Part shown: positions 6,090 through 11,433 of the stretch, piece by piece
Layout: every line of letters starts with the position of its first letter
How positions within the stretch are numbered: the stretch's first letter is position 1
DNA from: an uncultured Bacilli bacterium
GTDB lineage: Bacteria; Bacillota_I; Bacilli_A; RF39; UBA660
DNA length: 15,667 bases
Direction of reading: 5' to 3'
Assembly: GCA_910586195.1 (NCBI GenBank)
Contig: CAJUHO010000028.1
Span: forward strand, 1-15,667
Notes under the pieces: generated by a model
The model's input: only the letters and a program-made list of their open reading frames with translations
Databases searched by the model: none
What the model was told of the DNA's origin: nothing
Position numbers and translations under genes: made by a program

Positions 6090-7352
6090 CCTTGTGATAA
6101 TAAATGATACACCTTTTTTCTCATTCTTAATAACAATATCATAACCAATTATATTTAAAGTTTTTTTGACAATGGACAATCCCAGACCAAATTGACCTTT
6201 GATTCCCTTTCGGAACGGAGTAAAAATTCCATTAAGCAAATCATCATCAATATTGTCTCCATCATTAAATAGGATAATTTTATTATTTTTGGCAATTATT
6301 TTAATAGTCGTATTGGCATATCTCATAAAGTTTCCAAGTAAGTTGTCAAGTATTGTTTCCCAATGTTCTACAGTTCCATAATATTTAGATCGTTTATCCA
6401 TATCTAGAATAAATTTAATATCCTTTTTTTGAAACTTGAACTTAGAAATCTCGTCTTCTAAAATTTTCTTCATATCTACTGCAACTACTTTAATATCCTT
6501 GGAATCCTTTAGATAATCTAATTTATTTAAGTAAAGAAGTGAGTGTACTTTTTGTTCTAATTTATTTGTTTGCTCTCCAATAACTTTTAAAGCGGTATTT
6601 TCATCTTCCACTCCATCTTGGACAGCTTCCACATAAGATTTTATAACTGTGAGAGGTGTTTTAAAATCATGTGATATATTTTGATACATTTGATTGCGAT
6701 ATTCCTCCTGGTTCTTAAGGGATATTCGCATATCTTCAATCGCTAAGGCTAAGGAACGCATTTCATCATCCACTTCAAAATCTACTTTATGGTTATAATC
6801 ATCATTATCAATATTATCAATTTTATTTTTTAATTTTTCTATTTTTCTAACAATCAGACTGCTCCAAACAATCAATATTAATGAGATTAGTAAAAAGGTA
6901 CCTAACACAATTGGTAGAATTGCCCCAAGAATTCTTGCTTTAGTTCTATTAATATAGTTATCATTACTAATTGCTATTTTCGTAATTGTATTCTTACGAA
7001 TAGTATAATAATAATAAATTTTATGTTGATAAGTAAACTTACCATAATCATCCTTAATATTTTTTACAATATCCTTGGGATTTTTAATATTAATAATATC
7101 ATAAATATTCTCACTAGCAACAATGGAATCATTCACGATATATAGATATCCTACCTCTGTATTTAATAAATTTGTTTTGGTATTCGATTCTATTAATTCT
7201 AATGGTTCTCTTAAATAATTATAAATATTTTCTTCTGCAACTGGCATTAATACTTTAGGGATTACAACTCCTAAAGCGATAAAAATAGTAGCAAAGGCCA
7301 TTATAATTAAACATAATAATTGCCTAGAAAGCTTAGAAGTCATCGATCTCAT
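6075..7352 (-). CDS. cssS: CssS-like sensor histidine kinase
   Basis: This 425-aa membrane kinase pairs with the regulator encoded upstream; the start ATG overlaps that gene's stop in ATGA. Parts in order: TM1 (about 12-36), an extracytoplasmic loop of about 100 residues, TM2 (about 140-166), a HAMP domain (about 167-215), a HisKA domain with His228 in QNISHDFKTPLTVIK, and an ATPase domain whose N box is degenerate (NLLGNFMRYANTTIKI), as in CssS. The G2 segment GKGxxGxFGxGLSIVK is also CssS-like (GIKGQFGLGLSIVKKTL here). In Bacillus subtilis, CssS senses misfolded exported proteins at the membrane and drives htrA/htrB expression. No htrA is in this window, so the role is inferred from homology. 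The terminator overlaps its final codons. Confidence 0.85.
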   Translation of the reverse strand: MRSMTSKLSRQLLCLIIMAFATIFIALGVVIPKVLMPVAEENIYNYLREPLELIESNTKTNLLNTEVGYLYIVNDSIVASENIYDIINIKNPKDIVKNIKDDYGKFTYQHKIYYYYTIRKNTITKIAISNDNYINRTKARILGAILPIVLGTFLLISLILIVWSSLIVRKIEKLKNKIDNIDNDDYNHKVDFEVDDEMRSLALAIEDMRISLKNQEEYRNQMYQNISHDFKTPLTVIKSYVEAVQDGVEDENTALKVIGEQTNKLEQKVHSLLYLNKLDYLKDSKDIKVVAVDMKKILEDEISKFKFQKKDIKFILDMDKRSKYYGTVEHWETILDNLLGNFMRYANTTIKIIAKNNKIILFNDGDNIDDDLLNGIFTPFRKGIKGQFGLGLSIVKKTLNIIGYDIVIKNEKKGVSFIITRGIHR

Positions 7353-8002
7353 AAACGATACCCATATCCATAAATTGCAGAAATTTTAAGTTTCGGCATT
7401 TTCTTTCGGAGTCTTCTAACTAAATCATCAACGACTCTATCAGAGCCGAAATAGGAATCTCCCCATACAGAGTTTAGAATCTCCTCTCGCGAAAAGCTTT
7501 TGTGTTCATTTTTTACAAATAGTAATAGCAAATCAAATTCTAATGTAGTAAGAACAATATCCTTATCTTTTTCCTTTACTATTCTTTGTTCTTCATCAAT
7601 TTTATAATTTTTATATGTAATAAGAGCACTTTGTGTTTTATAAACTCTTCTAATAATATTATTTACTCTTAAAACAAGTTCTTTACTTGAATAAGGTTTT
7701 GTAATGTAATCATCGCTTCCCAGTTCTAATCCAAGAATTTTATCCAAGTCCTGATCTCTCGCCGATGTAAAAATCACTGGTGTATGAAGATCCTGCTCCC
7801 GAATTGCTTTGATTACATCATAGCCACTGATATCATCTCCTAACATAATATCTAAGATCCATAGATGGCAAGGGCTTCCAATATAGTTTAAAGCATCTCC
7901 TCCTTTTTCGAACACTATTACTTTATAACCTGCTTTTTCTAAATATGTTTTTATTAAATTGGATAGGTCCTTTTCATCTTCTACCAAACAAATTGTATAC
8001 AT
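7349..8002 (-). CDS. cssR: CssR-like response regulator (secretion stress)
   Basis: This 217-aa OmpR-family regulator has blocks closely matching what I recall of Bacillus CssR: YTIxLVEDE at the N-terminus, HLWILDIML around phosphoacceptor D51, LGLELGSDDYITKP with K102, and in the winged-helix domain DRVVDDLVRRLRKKMP then IYGYGYR. A longer GTG start (8009-8011) is possible, but AGGTGA lies 6 nt before the ATG at 8000-8002, and the resulting MYTICLVEDE matches CssR's own start. It is the first gene of a two-gene operon with the kinase (4-nt ATGA overlap). Upstream are a TATGAT -10 and four phased direct repeats (8173-8214), suggesting autoregulation. The leader of about 150 nt holds an orphan AGGAGGTGA at 8063-8071. 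Confidence 0.87.
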   Translation of the reverse strand: MYTICLVEDEKDLSNLIKTYLEKAGYKVIVFEKGGDALNYIGSPCHLWILDIMLGDDISGYDVIKAIREQDLHTPVIFTSARDQDLDKILGLELGSDDYITKPYSSKELVLRVNNIIRRVYKTQSALITYKNYKIDEEQRIVKEKDKDIVLTTLEFDLLLLFVKNEHKSFSREEILNSVWGDSYFGSDRVVDDLVRRLRKKMPKLKISAIYGYGYRL

Positions 8003-8158
8003 AAACTTCACCTATGAATAGTATAACACTATTTTCTTATTTTCTCTATTCCCTTATAAAAGTCACCTCCTATAATGATTTATATAAATTGTGATTATTT
8101 CGTTTTATCATCAAGTTCTATTTTCTACTTATAGGCATCATCTCCTTTTGATGTATCC

Positions 8159-8164
8159 ATCATA
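8159..8164 (-). promoter_or_regulatory. -10 box for the cssRS-like operon
   Basis: On the minus strand TATGAT lies 8 bp downstream of the repeat array at 8173-8214. There is no good -35 at 17 bp; that place is taken by the proximal repeats, as is usual in promoters activated by OmpR-family regulators. An alternative extended -10, TGTTATACT (8020-8028 on the reverse strand), sits so close to the ribosome binding site that it is less likely. Confidence 0.45.
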
Positions 8165-8172
8165 CCAATAAA

Positions 8173-8214
8173 ATATCAAAAAATTATCAAAAAATTATGG
8201 GAAATTATGGGAAA
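8173..8214 (-). promoter_or_regulatory. Four helix-phased direct repeats, probable CssR-like operator
   Basis: Read on the minus strand, two exact copies of TTTCCCATAA (8205-8214, 8195-8204) are followed without gap by TTTTTTGATAA (8184-8194) and TTTTTTGATAT (8173-8183). The unit lengths of 10, 10, 11 and 11 bp put each copy on the same face of the helix, and all share the form TTT-n3/4-ATA. The array ends 8 bp before a TATGAT -10 box. This is the arrangement expected for tandem binding of two OmpR-family dimers. Confidence 0.55.
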
Positions 8215-8224
8215 TTTTTTCAAA

Positions 8225-8260
8225 GAAAAAAGTTATCCTATGAAAGCACCATAAAATAAC
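8225..8260 (-). terminator. Terminator of the cotF-like pair
   Basis: On the minus strand GTTATTTTATG pairs with CATAGGATAAC over 11 bp (two G-U wobbles) around a 7-nt loop, followed by TTTTTT. It lies 27 nt past the stop of the coat gene and separates it from the cssR-like operator. Confidence 0.82.
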
Positions 8261-8287
8261 CTCTATATTTCTATATTATCCCTTTAC

Positions 8288-8608
8288 TTAATTATTTAAA
8301 TCTGCCAACTCTTGTCCTAGCATTTGAGCTTTTTGATCTATTTTCATACTTTCTGCCTTTTCTAACTTATACCATCCTTTTCGAAACATCATTTCAAACA
8401 CCTTTCTTTGTGTATTTAAAAGTGAAGTAAACATAGACTCATAATGATGATATAATTCTTCATTACTTGCTTCCGTCATTACTACCGTATAATCTTTAAT
8501 CATTGCCTTTAAGCAAGATAATAAGTCACCTAAATAATCTTTATCGTTTAAAGTCATTCCCTTAGGAACCTCTACTTTTGAATTAGAAATTACGTTATTA
8601 TTATTCAT
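8288..8608 (-). CDS. CotF-family spore coat protein
   Basis: This 106-aa protein matches the CotF spore-coat family: after a short Asn-rich N-terminus come LNDKDYLGDLLSCLKAM (about 20-36), EASNEELYHHY and the family's hallmark M-x-x-KGWYKLEKA near residue 75-85. The fold is a small helical, ferritin-like bundle. At 106 aa it is shorter than Bacillus CotF, which is made as a longer precursor. It overlaps the stop of the upstream gene by 8 nt and has its own very strong SD, AAGGAGGATC, 2-7 nt ahead of the ATG. It is therefore the second gene of a two-gene coat operon and probably expressed only during sporulation. It ends at a strong terminator. Confidence 0.88.
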   Translation of the reverse strand: MNNNNVISNSKVEVPKGMTLNDKDYLGDLLSCLKAMIKDYTVVMTEASNEELYHHYESMFTSLLNTQRKVFEMMFRKGWYKLEKAESMKIDQKAQMLGQELADLNN

Positions 8609-8828
8609 TAGATCCTCCTTGATTTAAGATATTTAATACTATTTGGGTATTACTATGAAATAACTCTATCGCTTCTTCGAGTAAATTTCTTACATCCTCT
8701 TCTCTTACTTGATTGATACAATTATTTAATTTTTTATAAGCGCTAAGATTCCAAGTAAACATATCGGATAAATAATCCAGATCCTTTCCTGTGATAATAT
8801 TAGGCACTTCTTGATAATTTTGTTGCAT
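8601..8828 (-). CDS. Small CotF-like spore coat paralogue
   Basis: This 75-aa protein is the first gene of the coat pair. Without gaps its residues from about 16 (DLDYLSDMFTWNLSAY) to the end line up with the CotF block of the downstream gene (DKDYLGDLLSCLKAMI): shared D-x-D-Y-L-x-D, the same helix lengths, and acidic E-E-x-x-x-x-L after the turn. It lacks the GWY tail, ending in LNQGGSNE. A duplication followed by loss of the tail would explain this. The start is supported by GAGGAGATGAAACA ahead of the ATG. It has a sporulation-sigma-like promoter (8848-8876). Possibly a partner subunit of the CotF-like protein; that is inference. Confidence 0.75.
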   Translation of the reverse strand: MQQNYQEVPNIITGKDLDYLSDMFTWNLSAYKKLNNCINQVREEDVRNLLEEAIELFHSNTQIVLNILNQGGSNE

Positions 8829-8847
8829 TGTTTCATCTCCTCACTTC

Positions 8848-8876
8848 TATTATGATAAAAAAGAGGGGTATCATAC
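8848..8876 (-). promoter_or_regulatory. SigG-like promoter for the coat pair
   Basis: On the minus strand GTATG (8872-8876), a 17-bp spacer and CATAATA (8848-8854) match the forespore SigG pattern (gHATR, 17-18 bp, CATnHTA) at every defined position. It starts directly after the U tract of the Nudix gene's terminator. No SigA-type pair fits as well. The predicted start point leaves only a few nt before GAGGAG. Confidence 0.45.
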
Positions 8877-8910
8877 AAAAAAACTTCATTTTTTTAAAAT
8901 GAGTTTTTTT
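8877..8910 (-). terminator. Terminator of the Nudix gene (both strands symmetrical)
   Basis: On the minus strand AAAAAAACT-CATTTT pairs with AAAATG-AAGTTTTTTT with one bulged base. The gene's stop codon lies in the left arm, and the T7 tract ends the element. The plus strand reads as a similar A-stem-T structure, so it could work both ways. Confidence 0.7.
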
Positions 8911-9535
8911 CTAATTTACTAATAAGTTCTAATACCTTACTTAAAACTTCTCCATATTTACCAATAGCTGTCTCCCCTTCGTTTACTAAAAAATCTAAAA
9001 AGTCTATTTTACGTTTAGATACTATTATATTATCACCATCTTTTTCAATAACGGTTCCCATGATAAAGCCTTTTTCATCTTTTAATAAAGTCAAAGTATC
9101 CCTGACATTTACCTTTACTATACCACATACTTCTTTTTCATCATAATCAAAATCAAAATCTTCTCCATCATAAATACAAGCATAAACATTAGCAAAAGCC
9201 CGATCTCTAAAAAGGGTTCCATCCCCTTTTCTTTTATCTAACATGAATTTAACAATCTGAACAAGTACTGATTTTTCATAATCAATATGAATACCTACCT
9301 CTTCCATCACTTCTCTACCAAAGGCTTGCTGAATCGTCTCGCCTGCTAACACATGTCCCGATGCTGTTGTATATAATTTCTTCTCATCTAATCTAATTTG
9401 AAAATAAATATTACCATCGGAATCATATAACCAGCAATGAACGGTTTTATGCCAAAGCGCATCACGATGAACAATATTCCTTTTTTCTCTTCTTATAAAA
9501 TTTTGTTCCTCATCATAAACATCCAAATATTCCAT
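8894..9535 (-). CDS. Nudix hydrolase, IPP-isomerase-like type
   Basis: This 213-aa cytoplasmic enzyme carries a complete Nudix box from G60 to I82 (G60, E66, R74, E75, E78, E79, G81), the Mg2+-binding loop-helix that cleaves nucleoside diphosphates linked to X. The N-terminus, with LDVYDEEQN, then HRDALWHKTVHCWLYD, is typical of the YfcD/isopentenyl-diphosphate-isomerase-like branch, but the substrate cannot be told from sequence. The start has GGGAG 7 nt before the ATG. The gene begins only about 22 nt after the tRNA terminator, so no separate promoter is obvious; it may depend on read-through from the tRNA or on a cryptic promoter overlapping the terminator. A true isopentenyl-diphosphate isomerase is less likely. 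Confidence 0.88.
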   Translation of the reverse strand: MEYLDVYDEEQNFIRREKRNIVHRDALWHKTVHCWLYDSDGNIYFQIRLDEKKLYTTASGHVLAGETIQQAFGREVMEEVGIHIDYEKSVLVQIVKFMLDKRKGDGTLFRDRAFANVYACIYDGEDFDFDYDEKEVCGIVKVNVRDTLTLLKDEKGFIMGTVIEKDGDNIIVSKRKIDFLDFLVNEGETAIGKYGEVLSKVLELISKLEKNSF

Positions 9536-9557
9536 ATATTACTCCCATTAATATTCT

Positions 9558-9580
9558 AAAAAAAGCCTTTTTCAGGCTTT
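9558..9580 (-). terminator. tRNA gene terminator
   Basis: On the minus strand AAAGCCT, a GAAAA loop and AGGCTTT form a 7-bp stem followed by TTTT, about 10 nt past the tRNA 3' end. Confidence 0.8.
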
Positions 9581-9589
9581 ATAAACATA

Positions 9590-9666
9590 TGGTGTCCCCG
9601 GCCAGACTCTAACTGGCGACTTATCCTTTAGGAGAGGATTACTCTATACAACTGAGTTACGGAGAC
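9590..9666 (-). tRNA. tRNA-Arg (anticodon CCU)
   Basis: A full 77-nt cloverleaf with encoded CCA. Acceptor stem GTCTCCG/CGGGGAC (one wobble), U8/A9, D stem ACTC/GAGT, anticodon stem ATCCT/AGGAT with loop CTCCTAA (anticodon CCT), five-base variable loop, T stem GCCAG/CTGGC. The T loop is TTAGAGT, with A56 in place of the nearly universal C56, and the D loop AGTTGTATA has T19 in place of G19, so the 19-56 tertiary pair becomes U-A. G18, T54, T55, A58 and G15-C48 are kept. It reads AGG codons. It has its own promoter and terminator. Confidence 0.92.
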
Positions 9667-9682
9667 ATAAATTTGTATTATC

Positions 9683-9711
9683 ATTATATCACAAATAAAA
9701 TATTATGTAAA
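9683..9711 (-). promoter_or_regulatory. tRNA-Arg promoter
   Basis: On the minus strand TTTACA (9706-9711), a 17-bp spacer and TATAAT (9683-9688), with TGA before it as extended -10. The transcript would begin near 9675, about nine bases before the mature tRNA. Confidence 0.78.
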
Positions 9712-9726
9712 TTAACAGTATTCAAT

Positions 9727-9754
9727 AAAAAAAAGAAATATAAAAACTATTTCT
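9727..9754 (-). terminator. Terminator of the lipoprotein gene
   Basis: On the minus strand AGAAATA, a 7-nt loop and TATTTCT form a perfect 7-bp stem followed by eight T. The stop codon of the gene is in the loop. Confidence 0.72.
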
Positions 9755-10211
9755 CTTTACAAGTAGCATCTAATTGTTCATAAGCTGATTTCAAGGTAGA
9801 TACTTTTACCTTCCCATCTTCAATAGCAGTAGCATTATTCTTATCAATCTCTATTAGTTTATCAGTATCAATTTTTTCATAATTAACAACTGTCTTACTA
9901 ATTAATTGATTTCCCTCAATTTTAATATTATTATCATAATATTTAATATCATTGTACTTATTATAAACAGACTCTAAATTTGTCTTATATGTTTCTAAAA
10001 CTTCTGTCTTATCACTAGTGATCGTCTCTGTTGTATCTATACTAGTAACATAACCATTTTTATAGGAAACATTATAAGTAGACTCTAACTTAGTTGATGA
10101 ATCAATATCCTGTTTCTTAGTACAAACAAGTACTCCCTTCTTTTCAGAAGCAGAACACCCTGTTAAAAACAAAGTTCCCACTAACATAAATACTACTATT
10201 ATTTTTTTCAT
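9747..10211 (-). CDS. DUF1307-like (YehR-type) lipoprotein
   Basis: This 154-aa exported lipoprotein has a classical signal: MKKIIV, a hydrophobic core, then the lipobox LTGC with Cys19 as the lipidated residue. The mature part follows the YehR/DUF1307 layout as I recall it: YNVSYKNGYVTSI, a central helix (VLETYKTNLESVYNKY) and TVVNYEKIDTDKL. Function of that family is unknown. The frame stays open upstream to an ATG at 10233-10235, but AAAGGAGAGAG precedes the second ATG (10209-10211), which also gives a normal signal peptide. Two further cysteines, in VLVCTKK and near the C-terminus (DATCKEK), could form a disulphide outside the cell. Monocistronic with its own extended -10 and terminator. 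Confidence 0.83.
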   Translation of the reverse strand: MKKIIVVFMLVGTLFLTGCSASEKKGVLVCTKKQDIDSSTKLESTYNVSYKNGYVTSIDTTETITSDKTEVLETYKTNLESVYNKYNDIKYYDNNIKIEGNQLISKTVVNYEKIDTDKLIEIDKNNATAIEDGKVKVSTLKSAYEQLDATCKEK

Positions 10212-10230
10212 TTTCTCTCTCCTTTTGCTA

Positions 10231-10236
10231 ATCATA
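10231..10236 (-). promoter_or_regulatory. Extended -10 for the lipoprotein gene
   Basis: On the minus strand TGT precedes TATGAT, giving an extended -10 about 20 nt before the chosen ATG. No -35 is convincing. Confidence 0.4.
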
Positions 10237-10249
10237 ACACATTTTATGC

Positions 10250-10271
10250 AAAAAATAATATAAAATTATTT
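10250..10271 (-). terminator. A/T-only hairpin at the end of the HD-domain gene
   Basis: AAATAAT (10253-10259) and ATTATTT (10265-10271) form a perfect inverted repeat that includes the stop codon of the minus-strand gene. On that strand the right arm merges into a T-rich run. With no G-C pair it is a weak terminator at best. Confidence 0.35.
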
Positions 10272-10769
10272 AAATTTTAAATAATTGATAAAAAATATCA
10301 TCAAAAACATGGTAGCTGCACGTAATGCCATTCGAATACTATACGTCTTCTCATAAATTCCCGCTACATCATCTATCAAATCTACAATCCAACTCTCTAA
10401 GTATTTAGGTGGTGTAAAGGTGACTGGAAACATATGAGTACTAATAATATCTCGTTCTCTATCTGTCAACTTAAAATAAATTAATGACTTTTCTAAAGCA
10501 TAACGCGGATGACGTCGTAAAGCACTAACTTTATTATCATCCTCTGTCTCTTCTAAAAAGAAATCGTGTAAAATAGATGCCCTAGTTGTCTCCTGATAAT
10601 TTAATCGTAAAAATTTTGTCACTTTATAAGAATAATAAGATACACGCATTAAGTGTTCATACCTTGTAATTCCATGATGAGCAATTGCTTTTGTCTTTTT
10701 AAACTCTTCATTTTCTATAATCGGCTCTATCAATAAACAAAATTCCTCATCTAGGCATTTATTCATCAT
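10266..10769 (-). CDS. HD-domain phosphohydrolase-like protein
   Basis: This 167-aa protein has the metal-binding pattern of the HD superfamily: RYEHLMRV with H39, SILHDFF with the HD pair at H68/D69, RRHPRYA with H87, H112 in STHMF, and D133/D134 in VDLIDDVAG. Members hydrolyse phosphomonoesters or cyclic and other nucleotides; the exact substrate is not evident. The C-terminal 15-20 residues (MFLMIFFINYL) are hydrophobic and could attach it to the membrane. The frame can start at a GTG (10776-10778), but that codon falls inside AAGGGTGA, the likely ribosome binding site, so the ATG at 10767-10769 is preferred; a second ATG follows directly. It has its own promoter. Confidence 0.8.
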   Translation of the reverse strand: MMNKCLDEEFCLLIEPIIENEEFKKTKAIAHHGITRYEHLMRVSYYSYKVTKFLRLNYQETTRASILHDFFLEETEDDNKVSALRRHPRYALEKSLIYFKLTDRERDIISTHMFPVTFTPPKYLESWIVDLIDDVAGIYEKTYSIRMALRAATMFLMIFFINYLKFK

Positions 10770-10815
10770 ATAATTCACCCTTCATCCTATATTTTATGAA
10801 TATTGCTACCTTATA

Positions 10816-10844
10816 ATGATAACACTTATACTAGAAAATTACAA
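10816..10844 (-). promoter_or_regulatory. Promoter for the HD-domain gene
   Basis: On the minus strand TTGTAA (10839-10844), a 17-bp spacer and TATCAT (10816-10821) with TGT before it (extended -10). Confidence 0.5.
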
Positions 10845-10850
10845 TTTTTT

Positions 10851-11381
10851 TTATAAATTCTGTCCACTTGACAAAATAGCATAACCATGAAAATGCTGTT
10901 TTTCTAAATCAATACCATCTTCTACAAAATATTTCAGTATATATTTTCGTTCTTCCTGCGGGTTTAGTGTCGAAACTAAAATATTGCCACTCATAGATAA
11001 TGTTCTTAAGGTATCATCCTCTTCTCCTTCTCTCATCAAATAATAGTAAACTTGATTATAAGAAAGCATCTTACACTTATCTTTTTTTATTTTATTATGA
11101 TTCATCACTAAAGTTACTAAAATATCCTTTTTATCTTTCGTATTATTACGGATAGTAAAACTATAATCTCCCCTTGTATTCTCCTTATTAAGGATAATAT
11201 CATTATGATTCTTAATCTCTACGCCACTCATATAAGCGTAAGTTTCCCTAAGAAGTTCACTTCTTTTCTGCATCTGCACTCTAGGACCATACCAAAACCA
11301 AGTAGTAACGATTAAAAATAGACTTATTTCAATAATATTTTTAACCCGATACTGAATTTCCCTTTTTGCTCTCTTACTCAT
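10851..11381 (-). CDS. Hypothetical membrane-anchored extracellular protein
   Basis: I do not recognise this 176-aa protein. A basic N-terminus (SKRAKREIQYRVK) is followed by one hydrophobic helix (about 15-32), so the protein is probably anchored with its C-terminal 140 residues outside. That part looks like a beta-sandwich: YSFTIRNNTKDKKDILVTL and ILVSTLNPQEERKYILKYF resemble strands of Ig-like envelope domains. A single cysteine is present in KKDKCKM. The start has AGGGGGA 6 nt before the ATG. It lies directly downstream of dnaB but has its own near-consensus promoter within the end of that gene, so a functional link with replication is not implied. No clear terminator is seen before the HD gene. 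Confidence 0.75.
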   Translation of the reverse strand: MSKRAKREIQYRVKNIIEISLFLIVTTWFWYGPRVQMQKRSELLRETYAYMSGVEIKNHNDIILNKENTRGDYSFTIRNNTKDKKDILVTLVMNHNKIKKDKCKMLSYNQVYYYLMREGEEDDTLRTLSMSGNILVSTLNPQEERKYILKYFVEDGIDLEKQHFHGYAILSSGQNL

Positions 11382-11404
11382 AATATCCCCCTAAACTAGG
11401 GCAT

Positions 11405-11433
11405 ATTATATCATAAAATCAAAAATTATGCAA
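11405..11433 (-). promoter_or_regulatory. Promoter for the 10851-11381 gene, overlapping the dnaB 3' end
   Basis: On the minus strand TTGCAT (11428-11433), a 17-bp spacer and TATAAT (11405-11410) preceded by TGA. The -35 lies inside the last codons of dnaB. A short palindrome, CCCTA-AAC-TAGGG (11389-11401), sits at the expected start point. Confidence 0.68.

Noticed and set aside
7349..7351. Use of TGA as tryptophan (Mollicutes code)
   Set aside because: The cssR-like gene ends with TGA exactly where its homologue ends and overlaps the next start as ATGA; the deoxyribosyltransferase-like gene also ends with TGA at a sensible length.
8110..8162. Short leader frames (about 7-12 codons) on the minus strand upstream of the cssR-like gene
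   Set aside because: Their starts are either too close to the AAAAGGAGA site or lack one, and nothing links their codons to a known attenuation signal. Mentioned only with the orphan Shine-Dalgarno.
9590..9666. tRNA as a decayed pseudogene
   Set aside because: All stems pair, the anticodon loop is normal, CCA is encoded, and the two unusual bases compensate for each other; promoter and terminator are intact.
11389..11401. Palindrome CCCTA-AAC-TAGGG near the ribosome binding site of the 10851-11381 gene
   Set aside because: The predicted transcript begins within it, so an RNA hairpin hiding the ribosome binding site would not form; a short DNA operator is possible but a 5-bp arm is not enough to claim it.
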